This document shows positions 13,557-14,545 of a stretch of DNA of 14,545 nt, one piece after another. Below the pieces are notes generated by a model. It was not told where the DNA came from. It saw only the letters and a list, made by a program, of their open reading frames with translations, and did not search any database. This stretch comes from Vicinamibacteria bacterium (lineage in GTDB: Bacteria > Acidobacteriota > Vicinamibacteria > Vicinamibacterales > UBA2999): contig JAICQE010000117.1 in NCBI GenBank assembly GCA_025938035.1, positions 1 through 14,545 on the forward strand, read 5' to 3'. Position numbers and translations under genes: made by a program. Positions within the stretch are counted from its first letter, which is position 1; every line of letters begins with the position of its first letter.

Positions 13557-14399
13557 TCAATCGGGATCGGGCATCTCGGCGTGATCGATCACCAGCACCT
13601 GGACGACCTCCTCGCGGCGCTCGAACCGCAGGCCGAGCTGGCTTTCGACGGCTTCCACGAGCGGCGGTCCGTCGACCGGGCGGTTATCGACGGCTCCCGG
13701 AGAAGGGGGCATGACGTAGTCGATGTCGATGTCGAAATATCCGGTGAGCCCCGTTCGATCCACGGTGGTCAGGCCGAGGATCGGAGAGGCGAGAGCGATT
13801 TTGAGGAATTCGGGAAGCGAGTAACCTCGCAACCGCACCTGGCGTACACCATCCACGACCCGAAACGACACACCGCCGCACAGGAACAACCCATCTGCGC
13901 TTTTGGGGCCTTGAAGACGTCCGGCGCTGCAGTCGCTCGCCGTCCGGCGCAGGCCGCGACCGAGTCGGCCATCCTTGCGGGCGAGCACGAGGGCGTACGC
14001 GGGAGTGCGCCGCTCTTCTGTATGCGTGCGCAACCGGAAACGATCCGCCAACAGTGTCTGAGCCATGAGGCGCATCCGCTCGGCAGGCGTTCCGGCCGGA
14101 GCTCGGGCTTCGATATTGAACTGCTCGCTGTCGATCCAGGAAGGGCCGCCCACGAGTTCCCCGCTCCGTAACCCATGCGCCGACAGCAGCAGCAGCCTGA
14201 GCGACACATTGCGAGCGAACCAGCGTCCGCTTGGCTGCGTCGTTCCCGGCGTCGGCAGGTCGAGGTCCTCCCCCGGTGGACTGCGTTTCACCGATGCCAC
14301 CTCGAACGCCGGCCTGTCTTTCGTCGCCTCCTGTGCCCACATGGCGAACGAGGGCAAGAGGGAGGCAGCCAAGGACGCGCACAGCAATCGCTTTAACAT
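13557..14399 (-). CDS. Secreted TIGR03435 (DUF3738) family protein, copy 3
   Basis: From ATG 14399 the protein has 280 residues with a signal peptide (MLKRLLCASLAASLLPSFAMWAQ, cleavage near 23). Family landmarks: FEVASVKRS (32-40), GGPSWIDSEQF (84-94), LLADRFRLRTHTEER (116-130), TTVDRTGLTGYFDIDIDY (211-228), LGLRFE (255-260) and the end LVIDHAEMPD. Cysteines 157 and 174 match the pair in the other copies. The frame stays open to 14510, but the extra 37 residues are arginine-rich and precede the signal peptide; AAAGG four bases before ATG 14399 supports the shorter start. Copies 1 to 3 differ widely outside the motifs, so they are old duplicates and not recent ones. Function unknown. The 146 bases from 14400 to the window end hold no other supported gene. 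Confidence 0.9.
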   Translation of the reverse strand: MLKRLLCASLAASLLPSFAMWAQEATKDRPAFEVASVKRSPPGEDLDLPTPGTTQPSGRWFARNVSLRLLLLSAHGLRSGELVGGPSWIDSEQFNIEARAPAGTPAERMRLMAQTLLADRFRLRTHTEERRTPAYALVLARKDGRLGRGLRRTASDCSAGRLQGPKSADGLFLCGGVSFRVVDGVRQVRLRGYSLPEFLKIALASPILGLTTVDRTGLTGYFDIDIDYVMPPSPGAVDNRPVDGPPLVEAVESQLGLRFERREEVVQVLVIDHAEMPDPD

Positions 14400-14545
14400 C
14401 GCCTTTCGTCCTCGAGAATTGACGACGCGTTGCCGGCTTCCGGCACTGCTGCTACGGCGCATGCGGCGATGCCGGACGAACCGAGACATCGGCACAGCCT
14501 CGTGGTTCATTTTATCCGCACTGCGGGGCAGGCCAGCCTACGACG

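Noticed and set aside
14400..14510. N-terminal extension of TIGR03435 copy 3 from the start at 14510
   Set aside because: It adds 37 mostly basic residues before a complete signal peptide, and the internal ATG at 14399 has a good ribosome-binding site.
1..14545. Defence island, CRISPR array, prophage, toxin-antitoxin pair or tRNA gene
   Set aside because: I found no regularly spaced repeats, integrase, restriction, nuclease or toxin motifs, and no tRNA-like fold with a T-loop. All long frames are explained by metabolic, membrane or TIGR03435 genes.

Overview
The window is a gene-dense, GC-rich bacterial chromosome segment (14.5 kb, 14 protein genes). It has no rRNA, tRNA, CRISPR array, prophage or intact transposase that I can see. 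Three genes encode secreted TIGR03435/DUF3738 proteins, a family greatly expanded in soil Acidobacteriota. Together with the GC-rich codon use and a fused alpha/beta E1 dehydrogenase, this suggests an acidobacterium, perhaps of the Vicinamibacteria type. The phylum is an inference from families, not from a marker gene.

Layout. Positions 1-904: a TIGR03435 gene (+), meeting tail to tail a FrnE/DsbA-like thiol oxidoreductase (-, 901-1521). Positions 1541-1665: a block of nested palindromes. Positions 1663-4122: a fused 2-oxoacid dehydrogenase E1 alpha-beta (-). Positions 4151-5002: a TrmN6-like methyltransferase (+), flanked on both sides by degenerate heptanucleotide tandem repeats. Positions 5021-10898 (-): one long co-directional cluster. 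In transcription order it holds a secreted alpha/beta hydrolase, a Rossmann/DUF2520 protein, panB, panC, panD and a tartrate/D-malate dehydrogenase-like enzyme. Four-base stop/start overlaps join hydrolase to DUF2520 and panB to panC. Positions 10921-11928: a YgfZ-type folate-binding protein (+), divergent from the hydrolase. Positions 12077-14399: a TIGR03435 gene (+), a small potassium-channel-like protein (-) and a third TIGR03435 gene (-). No stretch longer than about 150 bases lacks a gene.

How the genes work together. PanB, PanC and PanD cover every step of pantothenate synthesis except ketopantoate reduction. The DUF2520 protein directly upstream of panB is the natural candidate for that reductase (PanG-like), so the cluster may be a complete vitamin B5 operon. 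The role of the upstream hydrolase and the downstream beta-decarboxylating dehydrogenase in it is unclear.

The most unusual signal lies beneath the genes. Short palindromes, several headed by GTAG as in REP elements, sit at gene ends or inside genes. They supply stop codons (E1, tartrate dehydrogenase, panC), an extra C-terminal tail (PanB), an in-frame loop (YgfZ) and a hairpin that holds the ribosome-binding site of panD. A second layer of heptanucleotide repeats marks three gene boundaries. No complete new defence or mobile system is visible.
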